This document shows positions 32,395 to 42,617 of a stretch of DNA of 64,000 bases, piece after piece. Origin of the DNA: Platerodrilus igneus (taxonomy: Eukaryota > Arthropoda > Insecta > Coleoptera > Lycidae); assembly GCA_036346225.1 (NCBI GenBank), contig JARFIW010001364.1, positions 1,240,001 to 1,304,000 on the forward strand. The letters run 5' to 3'. The position numbers and the translations under genes are program-made. How positions within the stretch are numbered: position 1 is the stretch's first letter; each line of letters begins with the position of its first letter. The notes under the pieces are model-generated. The model was not told the origin of the DNA, did not search any database, and was given only the letters and a program-made list of their open reading frames with translations.

Positions 32395-33906
32395 TTGGTT
32401 CAACACAATATTAAAGTTTCAAGCGACCCCATTAAGCAACGACACTATCCTGTTTCCCCGGCCATACAAAAACAGATTGACATAGAATTAGATAAAATGT
32501 TAGAACTGGGTGTGGTAGAAAAAAGCCATAGCGCATGGTCTAACCCGATTTTATTAGTGAAGAAGAAGGAACCAGGTTCATACAGGTTTTGTGTGGATTT
32601 CCGAAAATTGAACAAGGTTACCGAACGTGACGCTTACCCGCTACCGTATGTGTCATCAATATTAGGTAAACTTAGAGATGCGAAATTTATATCCACACTC
32701 GACATCAAATCCGCATATTGGCAAATTCCGTTAACGGCAAATTCAAAGCAGTATACCGCATTTACCGTTCCCAATAGAGGTCTGTATCAATTTACCAGAC
32801 TCCCTTTCGGTTTACATAATGCTCCGGCAACGTGGCAGAGGTTGATTGATCGCGTCTTAGGTCCAGAGTTGGAACCGTTTGTTTTTTCATATTTAGATGA
32901 CGTAATTATTTGCACAAAGTCCTTTGAGGAACACATCACAATTTTACGAGAAGTTTTAAAACGTTTGGAAGAAGCAGGGTTGACTCTGAGTCGTGAGAAA
33001 TGCCACTTTTGTAAGAGTGAGCTTAAATATTTAGGGTACGTAATTAATTCTAAAGGGTTACTTGTGGATCCCGAAAAAGTCCAAGCAATTGTGGATATCC
33101 CCACACCTAAAACCGTTAAAGAAGTTAGAAGAATTATTGGTATGGCGTCATGGTACAGGAGATTTTTACCCGAATTTTCAAATATTATTGCTCCGCTTTC
33201 AGCTTTATTAAGAAAAAACAGAAAATTTATTTGGGATGAATTTTGCGGCGCAGCTTTATCGACAATAAAAAATCATTTAGTTTCCGCACCAATTCTTTCA
33301 TGTCCAAATTTTGATTTGCCGTTCTCGATTCAATGCGACGCTTCCGACTACGGGATTTCTGGCGTCCTAACTCAAGTTATTGATGAAGTAGAACATGTAA
33401 TTTGTTACATTAGTCGTTCACTTACTCCGATGGAAAGGAAATATACTGTAACTGAAAAAGAATGCCTAGCCGTGTTGTGGTCAATCGAAAAGTTACGTCC
33501 ATATGTAGAGGGTAGTCATTTCCAAGTTATTACGGACCATCACTCCCTAATTTGGTTAAATAAACTGCAACAACCTTCGGGTCGGTTGTGTCGATGGTCA
33601 TTGAAATTGCAACAGTACGATTTTGAGATTATTCACCGCAAAGGGAAAGACAATGTCGTTCCCGATGCTCTTTCACGTGCGGTCCCTATTATAAATACTG
33701 TTTCTGTTAACTTACCTACCTTTGATAAATCTACAAATGCTGGTAAACCTGAAAATAAAAATTTAAATAAAATTGATTCTGAAGAAAAAAAACCTGATCC
33801 TTGGTATAGCAAGATGCTCCTACAAGTGGAACGTGACCCTATTAAATATAAACATTGGAAAATTGTAAATAATAAACTTTTAAAATATGTACCTGGTAAA
33901 TTCTAA
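32395..33906 (+). CDS. pol: Gy4 reverse transcriptase and RNase H
   Basis: RT: PIKQRHYPVSPAIQKQID, AWSNPILLVKKKEPGSYRFC, FCVDFRKLNKVT, ISTLDIKSAYWQIPL (first Asp), FTRLPFGLHNAPATWQRLID and FSYLDDVIICTKS (YLDD intact). Thumb: KYLGYVINSKGL, IIGMASWYRRFLP. RNase H: SIQCDASDYGISGVL, TVTEKECLAVLWSIEKLRPY, FQVITDHHSLIWL and VVPDALSRA, with the catalytic acids kept. No internal stop in 503 residues. Copies element RNA into DNA and removes the RNA strand. Confidence 0.94.
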   Translation: MVQHNIKVSSDPIKQRHYPVSPAIQKQIDIELDKMLELGVVEKSHSAWSNPILLVKKKEPGSYRFCVDFRKLNKVTERDAYPLPYVSSILGKLRDAKFISTLDIKSAYWQIPLTANSKQYTAFTVPNRGLYQFTRLPFGLHNAPATWQRLIDRVLGPELEPFVFSYLDDVIICTKSFEEHITILREVLKRLEEAGLTLSREKCHFCKSELKYLGYVINSKGLLVDPEKVQAIVDIPTPKTVKEVRRIIGMASWYRRFLPEFSNIIAPLSALLRKNRKFIWDEFCGAALSTIKNHLVSAPILSCPNFDLPFSIQCDASDYGISGVLTQVIDEVEHVICYISRSLTPMERKYTVTEKECLAVLWSIEKLRPYVEGSHFQVITDHHSLIWLNKLQQPSGRLCRWSLKLQQYDFEIIHRKGKDNVVPDALSRAVPIINTVSVNLPTFDKSTNAGKPENKNLNKIDSEEKKPDPWYSKMLLQVERDPIKYKHWKIVNNKLLKYVPGKF

Positions 33907-35035
33907 TTTGGTAGATCCTGAAGTCGATTGGAAAGAAGTCGTTTCTAAAGCTCAACGTTTGAATGTTTTAAAAGAATGTCATGACGAACCCACGTCGGGA
34001 CATTTTGGTATTTTTAAAACATTTCATAGAATTCAACAGAAATATTATTGGCCAAAATTAAAAGCAGACGTTATACATTATGTTAATCGTTGTAGAACAT
34101 GTTTGATGCACAAACCCGAACAAAAGAAACCTCAAGGTTTAATGTCAAGACACCCTATTGTATCTAAACCATGGCAGATGATTTCGATAGATTTGATAGG
34201 CCCATTACCTCGTACAACCAAAGGCTATACTTACATTTTATCGGTGGGTGATTATTTCACTAAATTTCCATTATTTTTTCCCTTGCGTACCGCTACCGCT
34301 TCAGCGATAACGCAAAGAGTCGAAGAATTTGTCATTTTACTTTTTGGCGCACCGCAATACATATTAGTTGACAATGGAAAACAGTTTACAAGTAATCTTT
34401 TTAAGACTTTGGCCTCAAAATACAAGTCAAAAATAATATATAATGCATTTTACCACCCGCAGGCAAACCCAATTGAACGAGTTAATAAAGTAATTAAAAC
34501 TCTTTTGGCATCTTATGCTGACGATAATCAACGTCACTGGGACAGAACATTACCGATGGCCGCTTGTGCCGTACACACAGCAGTGCACGAAGTAATTAAG
34601 ATGTCACCTTATTTTGCAAACTTTGGACGTAAAATGGTGATTGACGGATCTAGTTTTGGAGAAGTAAAGGAGAGTGAAACCTTGTTGGATGTCGACTTTG
34701 CAGATCGTGATACATTATATAATCGCGCACCCGAATTTGGAAGAGTATATCAAGACATTAAAAAGAGATTAGAAGATGCGTATAATAAAGCAAAAAGAAA
34801 TTATGACTTGAGGAGACGTGACGTTAGTTTTGCCGTTGGAGACAAGGTTTGGAAAAGGAATTACGTTCTATCGGATGCATCAAAACACTTTAGTGCAAAA
34901 CTCGCACCAAAATTTGTTGGCCCGTACACGGTGTCGAAAAAAGTGGCTTACAATACATATGAGTTGGTAGATGACACGGGTGTCTCAAAAGGCACTTGGC
35001 ACGTAAAGGATATTAAAGCTAATCCGCCAGATTAG
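33887..35035 (+). CDS. pol: Gy4 integrase
   Basis: The frame is shifted by one base relative to RT/RH near 33900. HHCC finger: CHDEPTSGHFG..YYWPKLKADV..CRTCLMHK. DDE core: MISIDLIGPLPRTTKGYTYI (first Asp), ILVDNGKQFTSN (second), HPQANPIERVNKVIKTLLAS (Glu). The C-terminus KRNYDLRRRDVSFAVGDKVW and LAPKFVGPYTVSKKV is the GPY/F module. It ends with a TAG at 35033-35035. Inserts the element DNA into the genome. Confidence 0.93.
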   Translation: MYLVNSNLVDPEVDWKEVVSKAQRLNVLKECHDEPTSGHFGIFKTFHRIQQKYYWPKLKADVIHYVNRCRTCLMHKPEQKKPQGLMSRHPIVSKPWQMISIDLIGPLPRTTKGYTYILSVGDYFTKFPLFFPLRTATASAITQRVEEFVILLFGAPQYILVDNGKQFTSNLFKTLASKYKSKIIYNAFYHPQANPIERVNKVIKTLLASYADDNQRHWDRTLPMAACAVHTAVHEVIKMSPYFANFGRKMVIDGSSFGEVKESETLLDVDFADRDTLYNRAPEFGRVYQDIKKRLEDAYNKAKRNYDLRRRDVSFAVGDKVWKRNYVLSDASKHFSAKLAPKFVGPYTVSKKVAYNTYELVDDTGVSKGTWHVKDIKANPPD

Positions 35036-35265
35036 TTACGTTACTATTGTATTTTGTTTTTTTCGTTTTTTACTTTTTTTGTTCGTGTATTATTAGTGGT
35101 AGTATTTGGTAGGATTAAGGAAATTAATTTTGTGGTAGAAAACATCAATTTTGTGTCTATTTAGTAAAATGGTTGATGTCGGTTTGTTCTTCCACTGGGC
35201 CAGACTGACTTCATTTTTTTTTGTAGTTTAGTACACAAGAATTTTAGGTAAAATTCTAATTTTGT

Positions 35266-35273
35266 AAGGAGGG
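35266..35273 (+). promoter_or_regulatory. Gy4 polypurine tract
   Basis: AAGGAGGG directly before the TG of the 3' LTR. Confidence 0.8.
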
Positions 35274-37250
35274 TGTAACCTGCGGTTTTTATCTTTGTAA
35301 ATACAAATTAACCGTTTCGCATATTTTCATTTTAAAATTCATATTTTAAAAAAGTAAGGAAATTACATTCTAATTCTTAAGGGGAAAACCAAGGGTTGGT
35401 AGTTTTAAATTAGTTTAGCGTATTCTTAGTAAGTCCGGTTGTCGAAACCCCATCAGGTATATGAATCATTTTAAAGAATCCACATTTAAGCAGTCGTTCT
35501 ATTCATGTATATTCGTTCCTTAACAATCCGTTTTGTATAGACAAGCTTTGACGTTCGCATTCCTGCTACAGCAGATGTTAGGTTCTTCCAAGAATTAGCA
35601 GCAAGGGACAAAGCATGTATCACGTGCCTGCTTCATGGTACAGGCGTGATAATGTACACTAGCGTCAGTTGGCAACACCGTTACACCCCCGTTCATTTAC
35701 TAGAAGAGTAAAGGGATGATCTGAAATGGTGAATAAAATTATGCGACGAACAGTGTTCGTTGGGTACTCAAAGGAATAAGATGTGAAGGCTCGGTAGTTG
35801 ATCACGAGACGAGAAGTGAAACTAAGTCACGGGCGCGACTAACTTAGTAATGCGTGTCGAAGGTCAGTTTTCTTCGAACGCAATTAACACTCTTCAATAG
35901 TTTTGAAGGATTTGTAGCGCGTGACAAAATAGGTTTTGTTATAACCGGAACGATCCTATTTTATTTTATATAGGACGGATTAGAGATTTCGAAACTTGAT
36001 AATTCGTGGAGAGCCGCCGAAGTAATATAGTGTAAACCTCGACCCAACAAACACTGACTTATTAAATACGGAATTAGTTTTACGTTTAGGTTTAATGTTT
36101 TAGCTAGTAGTGAGTTTCGAGTGAGCTTAGATTGTTTTATAAAGGTGGTCGTGATTAGTGACTCATCCAATTAGAATTTATTAGTGTTATGAACATATTC
36201 TTCGTGTGATCGTATCCAAATTCAGTTTTCTGCACATATCACTGACTTCATTGCTGAATTAAAAAGAGCCGCTTGCTGATGTCGCTATCCTGGAACTTCG
36301 ACGCACCAACCAAAAACATCAGAGGAACCGCGGGCTGAATTCCTGTGGTAGCTATACCAGTAAACTGTGAGTAATTTGTTGTATTTAAATACCAAACTGT
36401 TTATACATTGTTCGACGTTACTTCTTGTAGCGTATGAAATGAAATTTTAAAGTTACGCCATGATTTAATTTCAATTATCTAGTTAGTAGTGTATAATTCG
36501 ATTAGCACGAGGATCCTCTAGGGCATAAGTTAAGAATTTGCTCGATGTCAATATATATATATACATATTTATCCATACTGTTGACCGTAATTAAATCCAA
36601 GATAGTCATTTAATAAATAAGATATTAAGGAGAAGTGACTTATTATTAAATTAACGCATGTGAGTGCTTAAATCAGAAGAACCGTGCTTTGCATAATCTC
36701 TGTATAGTTATAATTAATCCATGAAACTAAATTTTGACAAGTCATATTTATTTGTTAACAGGAATTCAGTTACCTTATTTGTTATATAGATAGTTTTGTG
36801 GAAACTTTAGTTACCTAAGGAATTTATAGGTAAGACCGACTTACTACCTTAGATATTTCAACCGGAAGTAGAGTGCATATAAAGTACGAAGACCGGGAAC
36901 TGCAATCAGCTTGGCACAATTGTGGAATTAAACATTTTCACGGCCAGGTAGGACTTATCCGGGTTCTTGTCTGAAGAAGTCGAGTTTTCCCTCATCTTGT
37001 AGGCTTCTCTGAAGGACTAGGAATCCGTGCCATTTTAGGCGGAACTCGAATAAGATAAGAGTGGTGCCCTCATATTACCCTGACCTAAGACTAACGGCGA
37101 TATAATATTATTTCCAATCCCCTCCCCTTCGACCCACGCCCATCGCGACTAGCCAGCCGAGCCGCGGTATAGTTTACTCCTAGGGGCAGACTTACCTCGT
37201 TTGTTCATGCCCTCCCCCTTTCCAACTTTATGACAATTTGGCATGTAACA
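35274..37250 (+). repeat. Gy4 3' LTR
   Basis: 1977 bp, TGTAACCTGCGG...ATGTAACA. The differences from the 5' LTR are mostly transitions plus a TA-tract length change. Confidence 0.93.
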
Positions 37251-37254
37251 GGGC

Positions 37255-37473
37255 AGAGCCAGGTGATCTTGGCATGGTCAATAAACTAGTAGATTCATTA
37301 ATAGAAGCCACCTCGGAAGCAACACTCTCCGTGTACTTGTTTGCAGTTGTTAAAGAGCAGCTAATATTTGATTTATCTATATATTGTAGGAATTCAATGG
37401 AGTCAGAAGAATCACTATCACTCTTTCTATAAGCGCTGTAGGTACGTACATTTGCAGTTTTCAATACAGTCAA
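37255..37473 (-). pseudogene. P-B transposase linker exon
   Basis: Minus-strand frame with a Ser/Asp-rich acidic stretch (SDSDSSDSIEFLQYIDKSN) and no recognised domain. It lies between the THAP half and the coiled-coil at 27.9 kb and is interrupted by Gy4, so it is probably the low-complexity linker of the P-B transposase. A consensus splice junction was not resolved. Confidence 0.45.
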
Positions 37474-37479
37474 TTCTGT

Positions 37480-38230
37480 TGACAGTTGCTGATTAACGTT
37501 GACATTCTGTATCGAGGTAATACTTGAATCTAAAACAAGAAAAACATATTAATCATAGTACTCCCCGACATAAACTTAGTGCAAGAATATTAGTTAAGAA
37601 GTTTTTATTAACCATGGTATACGGAGTGGCTACTTTTTAATAGGGACTTTTCAATAAACAACAGTACATAAATGTTCGAGTAGAACAAAGAGACACAGTC
37701 TTGACGGCAATTTCCTTTAATAATTGACAAATAAGGGATGTGTTTCAAGCTACAAATTTTAAAAATTAACAATTTTAAATTACTTTTCAGGATTACGTTT
37801 AGTGAACCTATTTGAATAATATAATTATATAACTAATACTCTAACAGAAAAAACCTATTTAAATTACTTTTTAGCTACGCTAAATTTACAATCTTTAAGT
37901 TTGGCAGTTTGAAATTATTTTTCTGTTTTCTCGAGTAACGCGTTTGTACTAATATTTGTAATAACTGTAGCAGCAATAAGTTTAAAATCTGACATTTCGT
38001 TTCTCCAGGACCCCTATCAACTGAATTTTTTTTAAATGTAGCCCTAGATCTTTTAGTTAATATTTTACAATCACTTTGAATACAAGATTCACTATAATAT
38101 ATAGCACTTGATGTTTCTACATTTCGTTAGTAGATTATTGTTAAAAACTGATCAATAAATTTGTATCACATGGTTGGGGTGGAAACTTGTAGGGAAAAAT
38201 AAATTAACACATACTTTAGTAGTACATATA
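37480..38230. other. Non-coding stretch inside P-B
   Basis: AT-rich; nothing recognised. Confidence 0.4.
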
Positions 38231-38704
38231 TTATGTATCACTTGTGATTTCCTCTACCACACGCATTTGGTCTATATGGCGTTTCCATGTTCGGCCATCG
38301 TCTAACACCACTGAATAGAGCAAGATTCCATCTCTATTTTTAACAGAACCCCATTGCCATTTGGTATTTGGATTTGAATAATTTCTGACGGAAACCCTAT
38401 AATCCCATTGAAATTGCTTACAAGCTTCAAATGATGTAGTTATTCTTTTTGATGTGGCAGGTTTCATTAAGTCAAACCTAGTTTTAACCAAATAGTTGAA
38501 AACTAAATCTGCTGGAGATTTATTAGTAATCCAATACAGACATGTAAGTTTGTTTTTAAGTGTTTGTACAAAATGCTCTGCCAAACTGTATGTGGTGGAT
38601 ATTAAATAACAGGTAATTTGTGTATCAAAACAATTGGTCTGTATTAATGGTGTTTTTTTGACAAGTATTGTCTGAACGGAAAATTTCACATATGGTGATG
38701 TCAT
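38231..38704 (-). pseudogene. Orphan gypsy integrase C-terminal fragment
   Basis: Minus-strand frame with SLAEHFVQTLKNKLTCLYW, NKSPADLVFNYLVKTRFDLM and a C-terminal half FQWDYRVSVRNYSNPNTKWQ, VLDDGRTWKRHIDQMR, as in mag/K02A2.6-type integrases such as Gy1. No LTR or other pol parts are nearby, so it is a stray piece inserted in P-B. Confidence 0.7.
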
Positions 38705-39019
38705 TTAATCATCTTTAAAATACGCAACTTTTTTTCAAGTAACCGACTTTGCAACTTACAACCCTTTCTGAGAGCAATATTAGTGTCACTATTAAAAAGT
38801 TCAGATGAAGTTCAAATCGATATAATTTGAACAAGGCATTTTAAAGTATTGCAAAAATCATATGTCTCGATTTAAATCAAGGCAATTAAGATAAAAAAAT
38901 TAAAAAGTAATTAAAGTACGCCCTTTAAGAACCTGTCAGGAACCCCTGACTATATAACACAAAAATTTCAAACAGAAACTTGCCTTTTTCTTCAAATATT
39001 AAAGGCACTGCATTACGAT

Positions 39020-39241
39020 TCAATCCCTTTTTAGGTAGTGAGGGAACACTAAAAGAATTCGAATCGAAGTGTTTTTACATATGCATTTTCCTTTTAATTC
39101 CACCTCTAACAGGGCTGAATTACCGCATTGTTTACAACGATTTTTATCGTTAACGGGAAATGTATAAAAAGTTAATGCACTACCCCTTCGAGAGGTTCCA
39201 CAGCTTTTGTATATACGACGATGACAGGCAGTTGTACTCAT
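39020..39241 (-). pseudogene. THAP domain, first half, of P-B transposase
   Basis: Start taken at the second ATG: MSTTACHRRIYKSCGTSRRG, then ALTFYTFPVNDKNRCKQC. This is the first half of a THAP finger (C-x4-C-type start and the TFYxFP block); the Trp that usually follows Lys-Gln is Cys here. The rest of this frame does not look like a THAP and the second half (CSxHF) is not adjacent, so the exon may end near 39120. Confidence 0.7.
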
Positions 39242-39269
39242 TGTTAAACTACTCAACTTCAAAACACCG

Positions 39270-39891
39270 TGTAATACGTAAAGGGATTAAACCTATAAGT
39301 AGCATTTATATTATTCTTATATATTTTAGTACCGTTTATTGAAGTATACCTCAATCAACGTTAGTACTTCCAAACAACCTGGTACAACTTTGCAATTGAT
39401 CAACAGGTAATATGAATTGTTTACTAGAATGTTTGAATAATGTGTATCAAAGCGTTGATTGAGGTTCAACATCTAAGTCAATAGTCAATACATACCTTTA
39501 ATGGTGAATCACCATATAAAATCTGGAATTTTTATATTGCCACCAGTTTTAATTCTATAAATAAATTAAAATAAACTACAATGTCTTAAAACTTTTACAA
39601 ACTAAAATTTGGATATGTGGGCACAGATATTATAAACACAAACTGATTATAAACAAATATTCAGATTAAAAAAGTTCTTAAAATTGATATTCAGCCAGAC
39701 TGCAAACCAAGCCACTCAATGCAGCAAGCACTTGTTTTCATAAAAGTAGCTTCTAAGCTATAGATGGCACGAGCGTCTTTTAACCACTTTTGGCTATATT
39801 TAGTTGATGTCAGAATTCAGAGGTGGCCCGACGTGGAACCATCTATGAATTCTAACATTTAGAAGCTACGATTTATTTGGCAGTGGTTCAA
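39270..39891. other. Right terminal non-coding region of P-B
   Basis: No gene seen. Holds two internal copies of the terminal 13-bp motif (39348, 39453). Confidence 0.5.
39348..39465. repeat. Inverted pair of P-B terminal motif inside the right end
   Basis: ACCTCAATCAACG at 39348-39360 and CGTTGATTGAGGT at 39453-39465 repeat the outer 13 bp of the TIR in opposite orientations, 92 bp apart. They resemble the subterminal repeats of P elements, or the scar of an internal element. Confidence 0.7.
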
Positions 39892-39916
39892 TATCTTCCC
39901 AATACCTCAATCAACG
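39892..39916. repeat. P-B right TIR
   Basis: 25 bp, exact reverse complement of 19958-19982. The flanking GTTTAAT matches 19951-19957. Confidence 0.9.
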
Positions 39917-40044
39917 GTTTAATACTTTTAAACCCTCTCAAAAGCAATCTACTTTCACTAACAATAAAAATGCACCAATAAAGAATTTACCTTTACATAA
40001 AACGGTGTACTATTCAAGTAATATACAGTCAGCACAAATTTCCT

Positions 40045-40680
40045 GTTGGAATTGCCAAGAGCAAGGACATACCTATCCTTCCTGTAAATATACAAGAAAA
40101 ATTTTCTGTTAAAAATGCGGTTACCCTAATGTAACAATTTCTTCGTGCCCCAACTGTTCAAAAAAACTAATATCAAAGTACTGGAAAAATAGACGATCTA
40201 GTACTTATCGTAAAAGGACTAAAAATAAATATTACCAAAACAATAATAAATCTGAAAATAATCAAGATTGTTTAAATTGGTTAAATAAAGTAAAAAATTT
40301 TTATAAACAAAATACTTCCTACATAGAAACATTTAATTTTATTTCTAAACCTTTAGACAATAGACCGTACATAAAAGTTAAATTACTTGATATTGATGTC
40401 ACTGCACTTTTCGATACTGGAAGTAACATTTCTGTCATAGGCTCACGTGGTATTCCTATAATAAATAATTTGAATTTAGAAATCTTTCCTCTACGTGAAC
40501 ATAAATTATATACTGCAGATGGCACACTTTTAAAAATATCTAGTACCGTAGACTTGCCCATTTTTGTAGAAAAACTTTGTCGTTTTATTACCTGTTTAGT
40601 TGTTCCCTTACTCTCGCATTTATTCATTAAAAATAAAACAAATACTAATTTCAGAACCTATCTTGTCAGCCCGATTTCAG
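40045..40680 (+). pseudogene. pol: Gy3 zinc knuckles and protease
   Basis: CWNCQEQGHTYPSC is a standard knuckle; the following KCGYPNVTISSCPNC (after a TAA in place of the first Cys partner) is the same four-Cys type as in Gy4. Protease: PYIKVKLLDIDVTALFDTGS with DTG active site, and SNISVIGSRGIP. The typical ILG-D block is lost to the deletion. Confidence 0.78.
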
Positions 40681-40689
40681 CCAACTTTT

Positions 40690-41410
40690 TACAATAGAAG
40701 CCGATGCTTCCAACATTGATTTGAGCGGTGTTCCCTTGCAAAATTTTGATGATACCGATCGAATTATATCTTTTGCTAGTAGATCACTTTCCCGTTCAGA
40801 AAGAAACTATTCTGTCACCGAACGCGAATGTCTAGCTGTAATTTTTGCCATAGAGCTTTTTCGTTCATGGACGAAGGAACAAAATTTCGTGTTATCACAG
40901 ATCATCATAGTACACATAATAAGTGGGATGAAAATTTGTCTAAAATACAATACGCAATAAATTCCGCAAAACATGAAGTAACTGGTTTCGCACCAAATTT
41001 TCTTGTCTTTGGCCGTCATGTGCCTATCTCTGATAAATTTTATAGTTCGTCTTACAAACCCTCGGTAGATGTCGATGTTATGCCAGAAAATAGAGAGGCA
41101 TATGCCGTTGACCATCAAGGTCTTTTTACTCTTTTTAAAGAAATTCCTAATAAACTTTATTTAGCATACAAAAGTATGGCCAACAGATACAATTTCCGTC
41201 GCAGAGAAATTTCGTTTAAAGTCGGAGATACTGTCTGGAGAATAAACAAGATATTATCTAGTGCAGCAAATGAATTTTCCTCCAAACTCGCACCAAAATA
41301 TATCTTATCCACAGTTAATAAAAAACTGTCAAACCTTGTATATAACCTCACTAATCCTGATGGGTCAAAAACGAATAATTGGCACATCAAGGACCTTAAA
41401 CCTTATACTG
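40690..41410 (+). pseudogene. pol: Gy3 RNase H and integrase C-terminal remnants
   Basis: [40 protein letters not shown] and CLAVIFAIELFRSW (RNase H), then in another frame FRVITDHHSTHNKWDENLSK, where the RNase H TDHH block is joined directly to an integrase tail (YAINSAKHEVTGFAPNFLVF, NRYNFRRREISFKVGDTVW, NNWHIKDLKPYTG). The junction after DHHS is a deletion of roughly 1 kb compared with Gy4. Confidence 0.8.
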
Positions 41411-41990
41411 GTACTGACAAATTAATTTTTTCTTGTATAATCACTCTCCCCCCATGCCTCTATCTATTAATTTTTTTTGTTATCTGATTCGTATAATCAA
41501 TTATACCTTTATTTTTTTCTACATTTTTGCTTTCTATCTTTTTTTTAAACATGTCACCAATGAGTGGATAGTCCTCATCGATTATGACCTCACCGATTAT
41601 GACTTCCCAGATTTTTTTTTACCCCACTGATTATGTATCCCTTTAGGACGTCTGATACGGGTTAGTAATCACACCACCCATTGTTGTTCTTTTTCAATTT
41701 TCTTCATGATGAAATTTCTTTTTCTTCCAACACATTTAATTTTTTTATTCCCCTCTCTTAGCTTTTATTTTTTACCATATTGCCTTACTACAAAAAAAAA
41801 TATTTCCTAATGTCATATTTTTTTCTCTTTGGTCCCAGGCAGTGTAACATGTCAATTCACGGTTCCCTTGCCATGTTACATTGTGGTCCTATTTCCTTCA
41901 ATATAAAAGTATTATTCGTCTTAATTTCATATTAATATCGTTTACAATCCCAAGTTAGTTTTGATTTGTGTAACATTTCCCTTTAGTATT

Positions 41991-42512
41991 ATTAAATAAA
42001 ACACTATATACATTGATCTTTAGTTTTAATTCAATATTCTTTCTTTTGTATAGATAATAAAAATAATTAAGGTCAGATGTAATTTTCCAATTGGTAAACC
42101 TTTGAATAATGTTCATAAATACACAACTGGTGTATATATGAATCTGTCATTTAGGATAGTTTTCTTGTTTTGTCCCTCTCTCAAAATGTGTGGTTATCTT
42201 TAAACCAGAACAAATTTTTGTTTGTCTTCATATCTAACGGTCTTTTGAGCACATGCCGTCTTCCTATATTATTGTCCTTTCTAAGGCCGTGATGTCATAC
42301 CTGGTATGTAAAAGGTGTATTTTCTTTTATTCTTCTTAACATACATAAATATCATTTTAGAATACTAGCAAAATGCTTATCGAGAAAGCCTATTTGAATA
42401 ACCCGTTCAAAATATTAATGAATGGTAAGCTGATTACAGATAAATTTTTAGACTGTTCTTCGTGGCGTATTACAATATTTCGTTTTTGTAACACGTTTAT
42501 TTTCTAGGGTCG
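41991..42512. other. Non-coding stretch
   Basis: AT-rich; nothing recognised. It may include the Gy3 LTR. Confidence 0.4.
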
Positions 42513-42617
42513 TTGGATGGCATATCCTTGGATAGCATATCTTTGGATGGCGTATCCTCTGGTGGCATATCCTCGGTGGCATATCTTTCGGTAGCATATT
42601 CCTTTGGTGAAGTATCT
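42513..42617. repeat. Minisatellite, about seven units of 15-16 bp
   Basis: Units of the form TTGGATGGCATATCC with variants (GGATAGCATATCT, GGTGGCATATCC, GGTAGCATATTC). No coding role visible. Confidence 0.8.

Larger units (their letters stand above)
27968..37250 (+). mobile_element. Gy4: full-length, young Ty3/gypsy element
   Basis: Long LTRs of 1976-1977 bp differ at about ten sites (near 0.5%), so the insertion is recent. A PBS, PPT and all gypsy domains (Gag, PR, RT, RH, IN) are present on the plus strand with every catalytic motif kept. It sits inside the P-B transposase gene. The flanks GGGT (27964-27967) and GGGC (37251-37254) are a near-perfect 4-bp duplication. Coding is split by three single-base frame changes, all in short homopolymers. 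Confidence 0.93.
19958..39916 (-). mobile_element. P-B: P-type DNA transposon of about 20 kb with nested insertions
   Basis: The ends are a perfect 25-bp inverted repeat (left starts CGTTGATTGAGGTATTGG) and the flanks carry a 7-bp direct repeat GTTTAAT (19951-19957 and 39917-39923). Inside on the minus strand lie a THAP half-domain (39262), a linker (37473) and P-type transposase pieces (27960-26037). Insertions in it include Gy4, a CR1-like LINE, a TTAA MITE and an integrase fragment. Removing P-B reconnects the two halves of Gy3. P elements usually make 8-bp duplications; 7 bp is the longest exact repeat I see here. Confidence 0.85.
39917..41990 (+). mobile_element. Gy3 right part: gypsy knuckles to 3' end, internally deleted
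   Basis: Continues the Gag of 19230-19957 past the P-B insertion. Knuckle region at about 40045-40165, protease at 40319-40680, then directly a remnant of RNase H (40681-40905) and the integrase C-terminus (40918-41410), so most of RT and the integrase core were deleted. The 3' LTR may start near 41841 (TGTAACATGTC after CCCAGGCAG) but no second LTR exists to confirm it. Confidence 0.8.

Noticed and set aside
39453..39916. Separate 464-bp P-derived MITE
   Set aside because: Its ends share only 13 bp and there is no matching duplication at 39453; the 25-bp TIR and the GTTTAAT repeat fit the outer pair better.
41841..41990. 3' LTR of Gy3
   Set aside because: TGTAACATGTC after a weak purine stretch is suggestive, but the 5' LTR is absent so there is no pair to define the limits; kept only as a note.
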